A stretch of DNA of 64,000 nt, taken from positions 62,001-126,000 of the forward strand of contig JBNFNA010000005.1 of NCBI GenBank assembly GCA_049941595.1, read 5' to 3'. Below are positions 1 through 7,860 of the stretch, in pieces (positions within the stretch are counted from its first letter, which is position 1; every line of letters begins with the position of its first letter). Source of the DNA: Pasteurella sp049941595 (GTDB lineage Bacteria > Pseudomonadota > Gammaproteobacteria > Enterobacterales > Pasteurellaceae). The position numbers and the translations under genes are program-made. The notes beneath the pieces were generated by a model that was given only the letters and a program-made list of their open reading frames with translations, did no database searches and had not been told where the DNA came from.

Positions 1-207
1 AATAGAAAGTGGAAGCCCTAATAAGAATGCAATCACAACGCCGGGTAAAACCGCGTGGGAAATTGCATCGCCCATTAATGACCAACCTTTCAATACTAAA
101 TAGCAAGAAAGCACCGCACAGATGATTGCGACAATTAATGCCGTAAATAAGGCATTTTGCATAAATGGATAGCTAAATGGTTCAGTGATCCAATCATAGA
201 TTGCCAT
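1..207 (-). CDS. yfeD: Mn/Fe ABC transporter second permease, partial (YfeD/SitD-like)
   Basis: Only the first 69 codons lie in the window; the gene runs off the left edge. The reading frame opens with ATG at 207 and overlaps the end of the upstream permease by 14 bases, so the two are translationally coupled. The visible residues contain KGWSLMGDAISHAVLPG, nearly identical to the same stretch of the neighbouring permease (KGWSLIGDALSHSVVPG), showing that the two are paralogous subunits of one ABC-3 family membrane domain. In yfeABCD and sit operons such a pair forms the inner-membrane channel for Mn2+/Fe2+ (family knowledge). Confidence 0.85.
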   Translation of the reverse strand, partial: MAIYDWITEPFSYPFMQNALFTALIVAIICAVLSCYLVLKGWSLMGDAISHAVLPGVVIAFLLGLPLSI

Positions 208-1069
208 TATTTGCCTCCATTTCTGCTTTATCTCTCGCTATGGGATGACGGCGTAGTACGCCATATTTAGGTGAGAAGAAAAAGGCAAGTAGGAAAAGTG
301 CGGTCTGAAAACACACAATTAATCCGCCTGTTGCACCATCTAAATAATAACTGACATAAACACCGACGGTGCTAGTAATGACGCCTAATGTAACAGCAAT
401 AATCGCAAGAGAACGGAATTTATCTGTTAATAAATAAGCCGTTGCACCTGGAGTGATCACCATTGCAATCACTAAGATCGCTCCCACAGTTTGCAAGGCT
501 GCAACCACACAGGCGCTTAACAATGTGAAGAACAGCATTTTGTAACGTAACGGTGAAAGCCCAACAGAGGTTGCGTGAGTTTCATCGAAAAAGACTAAAA
601 GTAAATCTTTCCAGAAGATAAGCAGTAAACCTAATGTAATACCAATAATAATGGCAACTTGCGTGACATCTTCGTCTGCAATTCCCAGAATATTTCCCAG
701 AATAATATCTTGCACATTAATCGATGTTGGATTTAACGAAATAATGAGCAAACCGAGGGCAAAAAATGTGGTGAAAATAAAGCCAATAACAGCATCTTCA
801 CGTAGTTTTGTGATGGATTTAATCCAAAGGATGGAAAGTGCGGCTAAAATTCCTGAAAAAAATGCACCCAGTGCATAAGGCAAACTTAATGCATAAGCAA
901 TAGCTACACCCGGCACAACAGAGTGTGATAGCGCATCACCAATTAGTGACCAACCTTTTAACATCAGATAAGAAGACAAAAAAGCACAGATTCCACCGAC
1001 GGCAGCAGAGAGCAGAATCGCTTTTGTCATATAGTCATATTGAAAAGGTTCAAGTAAGAGATCCCACAT
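194..1069 (-). CDS. yfeC: Mn/Fe ABC transporter permease (YfeC/SitC-like)
   Basis: A 291-residue ABC-3 family permease with about eight hydrophobic segments, the usual length for the family. It lies 2 bases downstream of the ATPase gene and overlaps the second permease gene, as the third gene of an operon running binding protein, ATPase, permease, permease. Signature residues KGWSLIGDALSHSVVPG lie near residue 40. It is predicted to sit in the inner membrane and carry Mn2+ or Fe2+ handed over by the periplasmic binding protein. It contains an uptake sequence at 296. Substrate is inferred from the operon type and from the metal ligands of the binding protein; zinc cannot be excluded, but a separate znuCB locus lies 2.5 kb away. 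Confidence 0.9.
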   Translation of the reverse strand: MWDLLLEPFQYDYMTKAILLSAAVGGICAFLSSYLMLKGWSLIGDALSHSVVPGVAIAYALSLPYALGAFFSGILAALSILWIKSITKLREDAVIGFIFTTFFALGLLIISLNPTSINVQDIILGNILGIADEDVTQVAIIIGITLGLLLIFWKDLLLVFFDETHATSVGLSPLRYKMLFFTLLSACVVAALQTVGAILVIAMVITPGATAYLLTDKFRSLAIIAVTLGVITSTVGVYVSYYLDGATGGLIVCFQTALFLLAFFFSPKYGVLRRHPIARDKAEMEANNGNL

Positions 1070-1071
1070 TA

Positions 1072-1962
1072 TTAATCTCCCTTATGTTCAGGGTGTTTTA
1101 TGATTGGTGCAGGAGGATCATTTTTAGTTTCACCATAGAAAACGGCAGGCAATTCATCATCACTCAATACGGTCACAGAACGTGAATCTTCATCATCGTG
1201 GATATCTTTACCCAATAATTTGATATGACGTAATACGCCACCAAATACCAGCTCCAAGTTCTTTTGCGTGAAAGTAGTTTCGGTTTTACCGACTGCGAGA
1301 ACAGTGCGATTAATCATCACCACTTGATCACAGAAATCCGGTACTGTCCCTAAGTTATGGGTCGAAATAAGAATTAAATGTCCCTCACTACGCAATTGAT
1401 CTAACAGAGCCATAATGGCATTTTCTGTTTTCACATCAACACCAGTGAAAGGTTCATCTAATAAAATAATTAAACTTTGTTGAGCAAGCGCACGTGCTAA
1501 GAATACACGTTTTTTTTGCCCACCTGAAAGTTCGCCAATTTGTCTGTCAGCTAAATGTTCGATATTGACGCGGTGCATAGCTTCTTGCACTTTCTGTTTA
1601 TCAAGTGCGGTCGGAATTCGTAAAAAATTCATATAGCCATAACGCCCCATCATCACAACGTCATAGACAGAAACAGGGAATTGCCAGTCAACATCTTCTG
1701 ATTGAGGCACGTAGGAGACGAGATTTTTTTTCAATGCCACAGATATAGGTAAACCACAAAGAGAGATAGATCCCTCTTGTGGTTTAACGAGTCCCATTAG
1801 GCTTTTGAAAAGTGTGGATTTTCCACTCCCGTTAACTCCTACCAGTGCACAAGTCGTACCGCCTTCTAAATGAAAGGTCATATCGTGAATAGCGATGTGT
1901 CCATTGTTATAGCGTACAGTAACATCATTGACCGAAATAGATGCAATGGTAGGCTCGGTCAT
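1072..1962 (-). CDS. yfeB: Mn/Fe ABC transporter ATPase (YfeB/SitB-like)
   Basis: A 296-residue cytoplasmic ABC ATPase. Walker A GVNGSGKS lies near residue 42, the signature LSGGQKKR near 145 and the Walker B segment LIILLDEPF near 165. It powers metal import through the two downstream permeases. The start codon overlaps the last base of the binding-protein stop codon, so translation is coupled. The tail of about 50 residues after the nucleotide-binding domain is rich in acidic and proline residues and is common in this subfamily. An uptake sequence lies at 1603. Confidence 0.92.
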   Translation of the reverse strand: MTEPTIASISVNDVTVRYNNGHIAIHDMTFHLEGGTTCALVGVNGSGKSTLFKSLMGLVKPQEGSISLCGLPISVALKKNLVSYVPQSEDVDWQFPVSVYDVVMMGRYGYMNFLRIPTALDKQKVQEAMHRVNIEHLADRQIGELSGGQKKRVFLARALAQQSLIILLDEPFTGVDVKTENAIMALLDQLRSEGHLILISTHNLGTVPDFCDQVVMINRTVLAVGKTETTFTQKNLELVFGGVLRHIKLLGKDIHDDEDSRSVTVLSDDELPAVFYGETKNDPPAPIIKHPEHKGD

Positions 1963-2843
1963 TATTTCTCAAAGCCCTTCACGATAGTAGAAACAGTTAC
2001 GTTTAATAAATCGATGTAAGTTGGAACTGGACCTTTTGCAGCAGATAATGAGTCTACGTATAAAACGCCACCATATTTAGCACCAGTTTCTTTTGCAACT
2101 TGTTTCGCAGGTTTTGGTGAAATTGTACTTTCACTGAATACAACTGGAATGTTGTTTTTGCGAACAGTTTCGATCACATTACGTACTTGTTGTGGAGTAC
2201 CTTGCTCTTCAGCATTGATAGGCCATAAGTAAGCTTCTTGTAAACCGTAGTCTTTTGCTAAGTAGCTGAATGCCCCTTCACTGGTAACTAACCAACGTTG
2301 ACCTTCAGGGATTTTCGCTAATTTTTCGCGTAAAGGTTGGTCTAATTTTTTGATTTTATTTGCGTAGTTTTCCGCGTTTTTCACATAAACATCAGCATTT
2401 TTGGGATCGTATTTCACTAATGCATTTTTAATATTTTCGATGTAGATCAATGCGTTTGATGTTGACATCCAAGCGTGTGGATTCGGTGCATCTTTGTAAG
2501 GACCTTCATAGATTGAAATTGGTGTAATACCTTCAGTTACAACAACAGCTGGTTTATCTTTCACGTTTTGGAAGAATTGCTCAAACCAACGCTCAAGATT
2601 TAAACCATTCCATAAAACAAGATCTGCATTCTGCGCTTTCACGATATCTTTTGGTGTTGGTTCATAATCATGAATTTCAGCACCAGGTTTAGTGATTGAC
2701 TCAACAACTGCAGCATCGCCAGCTACGTTTTGAGCGATATCTTGAATAACGGTAAATGTAGTTACCACTTTAAATTTTGCAAAAGCAGGTGAGGTAGAAA
2801 TACCAAGCACAATTGCACTTAAAATAACGGCTAAGCGACGCAT
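1962..2843 (-). CDS. yfeA: Periplasmic Mn/Fe-binding protein (YfeA/SitA-like)
   Basis: A 293-residue cluster A-I metal-binding protein. A signal peptide is visible (MRR followed by a hydrophobic core ending at SPAFA, cleavage near residue 22). Ligands expected for the family are present: H58 in EIHDYEP, H123 in NPHAWMS, E189 in VTSEGAF and D264 in YVDSLS. They line up, with a constant offset of 18, with the H76, H141, E207 and D282 ligands that I recall for Yersinia YfeA. First gene of the operon; a good ribosome site (AAGGAGA) precedes the ATG. A promoter with an overlapping Fur-like sequence lies upstream. Confidence 0.92.
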   Translation of the reverse strand: MRRLAVILSAIVLGISTSPAFAKFKVVTTFTVIQDIAQNVAGDAAVVESITKPGAEIHDYEPTPKDIVKAQNADLVLWNGLNLERWFEQFFQNVKDKPAVVVTEGITPISIYEGPYKDAPNPHAWMSTSNALIYIENIKNALVKYDPKNADVYVKNAENYANKIKKLDQPLREKLAKIPEGQRWLVTSEGAFSYLAKDYGLQEAYLWPINAEEQGTPQQVRNVIETVRKNNIPVVFSESTISPKPAKQVAKETGAKYGGVLYVDSLSAAKGPVPTYIDLLNVTVSTIVKGFEK

Positions 2844-2886
2844 ATCATTTTCTCCTTATGTTGTTAATTAATAAAGTCGCACGGGT

Positions 2887-2915
2887 ATTCTATGCTCAAA
2901 AAATAGCTTTGTAAA
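2887..2915 (-). promoter_or_regulatory. Predicted promoter of the yfe operon
   Basis: On the minus strand, -35 TTTACA (2910-2915) and -10 TAGAAT (2887-2892) are separated by 17 bases, giving a leader of about 40 bases before the yfeA start. Confidence 0.55.
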
Positions 2916-2929
2916 TAGGAATGGTTCTC
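2911..2929 (-). promoter_or_regulatory. Candidate Fur-like operator upstream of yfeA
   Basis: The minus-strand 19-mer GAGAACCATTCCTATTTAC matches the Fur consensus at 10 of 19 positions by hand and overlaps the -35 element. The match is weak; position and gene function are the main support. MntR is an alternative. Confidence 0.3.
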
Positions 2930-2954
2930 AAAAATTAAAAATTAAAATTTTGAT

Positions 2955-3284
2955 TTATAAACACTTAGCTGGCTTTGGTAAACCCGCTAATTTTGTCGCT
3001 TGTTTTGCTGGTCCATCAGGGAAAAGACGTTGTAAATAACGGCTATTTCCTTTCTCTTCTCCTAACTTTTGTGCCATTGCTTTGACTAGCATTCGGATTG
3101 CTGGAGAAGTTTTATATTCTTGGTAAAAATTACGTACAAAATAAATGACTTCCCAATGTGCATCGGTGAGTTCAATGTTTTCTAATTGAGCGATTGCTTT
3201 TGCAACATCTTCGCTCCATTGGTTTAAATCCAGTAAATAGCCGTGGGCATCTGTTTCAATTTGAATATTGTTTACTTCTATCAT
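2955..3284 (-). CDS. tusE: Sulfurtransferase TusE (DsrC family)
   Basis: A small soluble protein of the TusE/DsrC family that relays sulfur from the TusBCD complex to MnmA for 2-thiolation of tRNA wobble uridine (family knowledge). The C-terminus KPAKCL carries the conserved penultimate cysteine that accepts sulfur. The frame is open to 3326, but I chose the ATG at 3284 (MIEVNNIQIETDAHGY) because it matches the family start and because the longer start at 3326 would lie only 3 bases from the predicted -10 box. About 109 residues. Confidence 0.88.
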   Translation of the reverse strand: MIEVNNIQIETDAHGYLLDLNQWSEDVAKAIAQLENIELTDAHWEVIYFVRNFYQEYKTSPAIRMLVKAMAQKLGEEKGNSRYLQRLFPDGPAKQATKLAGLPKPAKCL

Positions 3285-3328
3285 TTTTCTTAAATTTTCT
3301 AAAAATTGACTGCACTTTGAGGGCATTT

Positions 3329-3337
3329 ATTATAGCA
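3329..3337 (-). promoter_or_regulatory. Extended -10 promoter for tusE
   Basis: The minus strand reads TGCTATAAT, a perfect extended -10 element, directly after the T-run of the yccA terminator. No recognisable -35 is present at 17 bases, which fits an extended -10 promoter. Confidence 0.5.
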
Positions 3338-3362
3338 AAACGCCCCAAAAATGGGGCGTTAA
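3337..3362 (-). terminator. Rho-independent terminator after yccA
   Basis: Eight-base-pair stem AACGCCCC (3339-3346) with GGGGCGTT (3353-3360), loop of 6, followed on the minus strand by TTTT. It separates yccA from tusE. Confidence 0.75.
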
Positions 3363-3383
3363 ATTTGTTGCAAGCATTAAAGC

Positions 3384-4046
3384 TTATTCATCATTCGATA
3401 AAATCGAGAAAATATTTAATAAGCTGATGAATAAGTTATAAAGTGAAACGAAAATGCTTACTGTCGCAAGGATATAGTTGGTTTCGCCACCGTGAATAAT
3501 ATCACTGGTTTTGTATAAGATTCCCATTGTAGAAAACACAACAAACAAGCCACTGATTGCAATATAAAGCATTGGTGATTGGAAGAAGAAACTTGCAACC
3601 ATACCCAAAATCAACACGATGAATAACGCAAACAATGTGCCTGAAAGGAATGACATATCTTTTTTCGTTGTTAAGACATAAGCAGAACACGCAAAAAATA
3701 CTGCTGCTGTGCCAGCTAACGCAAATACAACGATATCACTTGCACCGTTGCTCACATAGACATTTAAAATCGGCCCAAGGGTATAGCCTAAGAAACCAGT
3801 AAAGGCAAAACTTGCTAGGATACCTAATCCACTATTTGATAGCTTATAGGTTAAAAATAATAAACCATAGAAACCCGCTAGCATTAAGATGATGCCTGGA
3901 CGAGGTAAATTTAAGCTCATTGAAATATAAGCAACTACTGCTGAAAAGGCGAGAGTTAAGCCGAGTAAGAAATAAGTGTTACGTAGCACTTTGTGCGTGC
4001 TAAGTAGCGATGCTTCTCTGCTATCAACAACAATACGAGATTCCAT
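3384..4046 (-). CDS. yccA: Bax inhibitor-1/YccA family membrane protein
   Basis: A 220-residue integral membrane protein with about seven hydrophobic segments and a short N-terminal cytoplasmic tail, the length and pattern of the BI-1/YccA family. In E. coli YccA is a substrate and inhibitor of the FtsH protease (family knowledge). Monocistronic here: a terminator follows, and a tRNA gene in the other direction lies upstream. The C-terminus ILSNDE is acidic, as in relatives. Confidence 0.88.
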   Translation of the reverse strand: MESRIVVDSREASLLSTHKVLRNTYFLLGLTLAFSAVVAYISMSLNLPRPGIILMLAGFYGLLFLTYKLSNSGLGILASFAFTGFLGYTLGPILNVYVSNGASDIVVFALAGTAAVFFACSAYVLTTKKDMSFLSGTLFALFIVLILGMVASFFFQSPMLYIAISGLFVVFSTMGILYKTSDIIHGGETNYILATVSIFVSLYNLFISLLNIFSILSNDE

Positions 4047-4210
4047 AGATTAAGCTCCTTGTGCAAATGGAATAAAAAATATTGCATTAAAGTACTGGTT
4101 AGGTCAGTAAAAGTCAATCTTGGAAATTAACAATTTTGCAATATCTTGTCTAATTCAGAAACAAAGTGAGCAAAATAACAACGCTCGAACATTGTAATTC
4201 TATTTTTTAG

Positions 4211-4239
4211 TTTACACTGTTGCATAACTATATTATATT
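4211..4239 (+). promoter_or_regulatory. Promoter of tRNA-Ser
   Basis: -35 TTTACA (4211-4216) and -10 TATATT (4234-4239), spacing 17, followed by a GC-rich discriminator (GCACGCC). The predicted start lies about 11 bases before the tRNA. Such a discriminator is typical of growth-rate-controlled stable RNA promoters. Confidence 0.7.
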
Positions 4240-4257
4240 GCACGCCATTCAAACCAC

Positions 4258-4347
4258 GGAGGAATGGTCGAGTGGTTGAAGGCACCGGTCTTGAAAACCG
4301 GCGAGGGTTTACGCCCTCCGTGAGTTCGAATCTCACTTCCTCCGCCA
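4258..4347 (+). tRNA. tRNA-Ser (anticodon UGA)
   Basis: A 90-base class II tRNA. Acceptor GGAGGAA pairs with TTCCTCC, G discriminator and encoded CCA. The anticodon arm CCGGT-CTTGAAA-ACCGG puts TGA at 4292-4294; a long variable arm (GCGAGGGTTTACGCCCTCCG region) and the T-loop TTCGAAT are clear. It reads UCA and wobble serine codons. It is flanked on both sides by minus-strand genes and shows no sign of an integrated element. Confidence 0.97.
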
Positions 4348-4363
4348 TTAAGATTTTAGAAAG

Positions 4364-4397
4364 GCCGTAAGTGTTAAACTTACGGCTTTTTACTTTT
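4364..4397 (+). terminator. Terminator of tRNA-Ser
   Basis: Stem GCCGTAAGT (4364-4372) with ACTTACGGC (4378-4386), loop of 5, then TTTTTACTTTT. Confidence 0.8.
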
Positions 4398-4404
4398 ATG
4401 CGTT

Positions 4405-4432
4405 TATAAAAAAACGGCTTGTTACGCCGTTT
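4405..4432 (-). terminator. Terminator overlapping the end of znuB
   Basis: AAACGGC (4412-4418) pairs with GCCGTTT (4426-4432); on the minus strand a run of T follows. The znuB stop codon (4422-4424) lies in the loop. Confidence 0.6.
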
Positions 4433-5207
4433 CTTTCTTAAATAAGGAAAGTAAAAATAATAAACTCGAACATATCACCACAGACGGGCCAGCTGCTGTA
4501 TCGTAATAGGCAGATAAGAGTAATCCAAGGCTGACTGATACCATACTAATCAACACAGCAATGATCACCATTTGTTCTGGTGTTTTTGCAAATCGACGTG
4601 CCGTTGCAGAAGGGATAATGAGTAATGAGGTGATGATAAGCGCACCCACAAATTTCATACTTAATGCGATCGTAAGTGCGGTCAACATCATCAAAATAAA
4701 ACGCATTTTATTCACGTTAATTCCTTCAACTTGTGCTAATTCAGCACTTACGGTGGTCGAGATTAATGGCTTCCAGTAATACACTAATGTGCCCAATACA
4801 ATCACCACACCTGAAATAATAAAAATGAGATCGTCGTAAGTAATTGCGAGCAAATCACCGAATAAATACGCCATTAAATCCACTCTGACATTTTCTAATA
4901 ATCCAACAGTTACAACCCCGAGTGACAAGCAGCTGTGCGCGATAATCCCGAGTAAAGTATCGACGGAAAATTGTGTTTTGCCTTCTAGCCACACCATAAT
5001 CACGGCTAATACCAAAGTTAGAATTAAAATGGATAAATAAGGATTGATTTCCAAAAAGAAACCCAGTGCAACACCTAAAAGAGCAGAGTGAGCTAAGGTA
5101 TCGCCGAAATACGCCATTTTTCGCCATACCACAAAGGCACCAAGCGGTGCAGTGATCATAGAAAGTAAAATGCCTGTTAACCAAGCAGGGAAAAGAATAT
5201 CAAACAT
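4422..5207 (-). CDS. znuB: Zinc ABC transporter permease ZnuB
   Basis: A 261-residue ABC-3 family permease with about eight hydrophobic segments and the conserved AYFGDTLAHSALLGVALG region near residue 33. It pairs with the ATPase encoded 11 bases upstream to form the high-affinity zinc importer. The periplasmic ZnuA subunit is not in the window; in H. influenzae too it is encoded elsewhere. An uptake sequence lies at 4674. Confidence 0.92.
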   Translation of the reverse strand: MFDILFPAWLTGILLSMITAPLGAFVVWRKMAYFGDTLAHSALLGVALGFFLEINPYLSILILTLVLAVIMVWLEGKTQFSVDTLLGIIAHSCLSLGVVTVGLLENVRVDLMAYLFGDLLAITYDDLIFIISGVVIVLGTLVYYWKPLISTTVSAELAQVEGINVNKMRFILMMLTALTIALSMKFVGALIITSLLIIPSATARRFAKTPEQMVIIAVLISMVSVSLGLLLSAYYDTAAGPSVVICSSLLFLLSLFKKETA

Positions 5208-5218
5208 AAGTGATCTCG

Positions 5219-6010
5219 TTAGTTTTTGTGCTCACATTGTCCAGATTGAAAGTCGGAAATACAGCATACATCGCCGTGCATATTGTGTTTATGATTATGT
5301 TTATGGGTATAAAGTGCCACATTTTTCGCAAATTGATCTCCAAAAAAGTGAATGAAAGTGGGATCGTTAGACACAATTTCAGGTGTACCCGCACAGCAAA
5401 TATGCTGGTTAACACAGAGCACTTCATTGGTGTCCGCCATTACGATATTTAAGTCGTGTGACACCATCAGGATCGCACAATTTAATTTTTGTTGTGTTTG
5501 GTGAATCAGTTGATACAGTTCTGCTTGCCCATTGATATCAACGCCTTGAGTTGGTTCATCTAATACCAATAAGTTTGGTTTATTGAGAATAGCACGAGCG
5601 AGTAAGATGCGTTGCATTTCACCACCAGAAAGTTTCTGCATACTATTTTTGCGTAAATGGCTGACAGACAATAATGCGAGGGTTTCATCAATCTCTTGTT
5701 TACGAATGCCTTTTTTGAGCGACAAGAATTTTTCGACAGTCATCGGCAAGCTGTGATCAAGGTGGATTTTTTGTGGTACATAACCGATGCGCACATTATT
5801 ACTATAAATCACTTGACCAGATGAAGGTTTGATGAGTTTTAGCAAGACTTTCAATAAAGTGGATTTACCCCCACCATTAGGGCCGACAATCGTGATAATT
5901 GAGTTTTGATAGACAGTTAAATTGATATTTTGAAGTGCATTTTTATGTTCAAAAGCAACATAAATATTTTTTAGCTCAATTAGGGGTATTTTGATAGAAT
6001 GAATTTGCAT
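5219..6010 (-). CDS. znuC: Zinc ABC transporter ATPase ZnuC
   Basis: A 263-residue ABC ATPase with Walker A GPNGGGKS near residue 42, signature LSGGEMQR near 135 and LLVLDEPTQGVD near 155. The last 40 residues are rich in histidine and cysteine (THKHNHKHNMHGDVCC and CEHKN), typical of ZnuC and supporting zinc as substrate. Divergent from mepM, separated by 193 bases in which I could not recognise a convincing Zur box. Confidence 0.93.
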   Translation of the reverse strand: MQIHSIKIPLIELKNIYVAFEHKNALQNINLTVYQNSIITIVGPNGGGKSTLLKVLLKLIKPSSGQVIYSNNVRIGYVPQKIHLDHSLPMTVEKFLSLKKGIRKQEIDETLALLSVSHLRKNSMQKLSGGEMQRILLARAILNKPNLLVLDEPTQGVDINGQAELYQLIHQTQQKLNCAILMVSHDLNIVMADTNEVLCVNQHICCAGTPEIVSNDPTFIHFFGDQFAKNVALYTHKHNHKHNMHGDVCCISDFQSGQCEHKN

Positions 6011-6203
6011 TATTTGCTAGACTTGAATCTTAAAATTTCGATAAAAATAGCGTATTTTTAGGGTTTTCACAAGTTTGTACTGACAAAAATCCAATAATGA
6101 GCAGGATTTCAGCACATATTTAGTTTTTTTTAATTCAGTAATGAATTTTTTAACATTTACTAAGTCATAAGAAAATAAAGATCAATTTGAAGGGAATAGC
6201 ATA

Positions 6204-7760
6204 GTGCGACACGTTAAGTTAGCAAGAGACAGACGAAAAAGGAAATTTCAGATTAAATTAGCGATTTTCTTTATTGCTATTCTATTTATTGGCTTAGGCT
6301 TATTTTTAAGTCCTAACAAAGATAATGTATCCACAGAATCAGTAGACACAAGTGTTGCTACAACAAATTCTCAAACCACTGTTTCGGAAGAGTCTACCGT
6401 CGTAGATAAAGTCGATCCTTCTTCTGCTGATAATCCTGAACAACAGCCAACTGAACAGCAAGAGCTATCTTCTGTTTCAGAGGCTTCGGACAAAACTGAG
6501 CCATCTTCCCCAAATGAAGACAGCTTAGCAAGTGCAAAGCAAGATAATGCGCTCGATGCAACGTCTTTCTATGATGAACTTGATGCAAAAGATGACGAAG
6601 TTGATGAAGTGAAAACAGTTGATGATGATATTTTTGCAGATTTACCGGAAGATGCCAAAAATGCATTAGCTGATTTATTCGACGTAATGGATCAAGCGTT
6701 GCGTATCAAAAACCAATTTAGTCACACAGTTGTAGCAGGCGACTCATTACAAGATGTATTGGAATTATCCGGTTTGGAAGATGAAACCAGTGCCAACTTA
6801 TTGAAAAATTATTCAGAATTTAAAAACTTAAAACCCGGTCAGCAATTTTATTGGATTTTAAATGCCAAAGGTGAACTGGAGTATCTAAACTGGTTAGTAT
6901 CAGAACGTGAAGAGCGTATTTATGAGCGCCAAGAGGACGGCTCATTCAAGCGTGAAGTGTTACAGAAAAAAAGTGTTTGGAAAAAAGAAGTGTTGAAAGG
7001 AAAAGTCAATGGTTCTTTCAATAGCAGCCTTAAAGCCTTGGGATTACAAGGCAGACAAATTAACCAGCTTACAACCACCTTACAATGGCAGACTAATTTA
7101 AAACGCCTTAAAAATGGAGATCAATTCTCGTTATTGATTTCACGTGAATATATCGGAGATAAGTTAACAGGTCAGGGGAATGTAGAAGCAATTCATATTG
7201 TGGCTGCGGGTAAGAGTTATTATGCGATCCAAGCAACTAACGGTCGATATTATAACTCGAAAGGGGAAACATTAGGCAAAGGTTTTGCTCGCTATCCGTT
7301 ACAACGCCAGGCCCGTATTTCTTCACACTTTAACCCAACTCGTCGCCACCCTGTAACGGGACGTATTGCTCCACATAAAGGCGTGGATTTTGCAATGCCA
7401 ATTGGGACACCAATTATTGCACCTGCAGATGGTGTGGTAGAAAAAGTCGCCTATCAAGCAAATGGAGCAGGGCGTTATATTGTAATTCGCCACGGTCGTG
7501 AATATCAGACCGTTTATATGCATTTAAGTCGTCCATTAGTGAAAGCTGGGCAGAGCATTAAACGTGGCCAACGTATTGCCTTATCGGGTAACACTGGGCG
7601 TTCGACTGGTCCGCATCTACATTATGAATTCCATATTAATGGACGTGCAGTCAACCCATTAAAAGTGAAGTTGCCGGGTACAAGTAATACAATGGGAACA
7701 GCTGAGCGTAAGAAATTCTTAGCGAGAGCGAAAGAAATTGAAAGATTATTAAAACTGTAA
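6204..7760 (+). CDS. mepM: Murein DD-endopeptidase MepM-like (M23 metallopeptidase)
   Basis: A 518-residue protein starting at GTG, preceded by GAAGGG. It has an N-terminal transmembrane helix (residues about 18-36), a long acidic Ser/Thr/Glu-rich linker to about residue 165, an OapA/LysM-like region and a C-terminal M23 domain. Zinc ligands are visible: H391 and D395 in HKGVDF and H473 in the HLH motif (471-473). It is predicted to cut peptidoglycan cross-links in the periplasm to allow cell-wall growth. The znuC-mepM neighbourhood is conserved in related genomes and in E. coli; a zinc enzyme beside zinc uptake genes is at least consistent. Confidence 0.9.
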   Translation: MRHVKLARDRRKRKFQIKLAIFFIAILFIGLGLFLSPNKDNVSTESVDTSVATTNSQTTVSEESTVVDKVDPSSADNPEQQPTEQQELSSVSEASDKTEPSSPNEDSLASAKQDNALDATSFYDELDAKDDEVDEVKTVDDDIFADLPEDAKNALADLFDVMDQALRIKNQFSHTVVAGDSLQDVLELSGLEDETSANLLKNYSEFKNLKPGQQFYWILNAKGELEYLNWLVSEREERIYERQEDGSFKREVLQKKSVWKKEVLKGKVNGSFNSSLKALGLQGRQINQLTTTLQWQTNLKRLKNGDQFSLLISREYIGDKLTGQGNVEAIHIVAAGKSYYAIQATNGRYYNSKGETLGKGFARYPLQRQARISSHFNPTRRHPVTGRIAPHKGVDFAMPIGTPIIAPADGVVEKVAYQANGAGRYIVIRHGREYQTVYMHLSRPLVKAGQSIKRGQRIALSGNTGRSTGPHLHYEFHINGRAVNPLKVKLPGTSNTMGTAERKKFLARAKEIERLLKL

Positions 7761-7794
7761 TCTGATTAAACTGATCTAAAATTTATTATGAAGT

Positions 7795-7840
7795 AAAAAA
7801 AGAGCGGTTGAAAAATTAAAAATTTCAACCGCTCTTTTTT
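7795..7840. terminator. Bidirectional terminator between mepM and prs
   Basis: AAAGAGCGGTTGAAA pairs with TTTCAACCGCTCTTT, with A-run and T-run on either side, so it can serve both convergent genes. The stem resembles, but is not, an uptake-sequence pair. Confidence 0.8.
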
Positions 7841-7860
7841 ATGAGTAAATCTGTTCTAGA

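Noticed and set aside
4258..4347. tRNA-Ser as an attachment site of an integrated element
   Set aside because: Flanks are core genes; no integrase or repeated tRNA end was seen.
4127..4348. 73-codon minus-strand ORF
   Set aside because: It is antisense to tRNA-Ser and its promoter; the tRNA explains the sequence.
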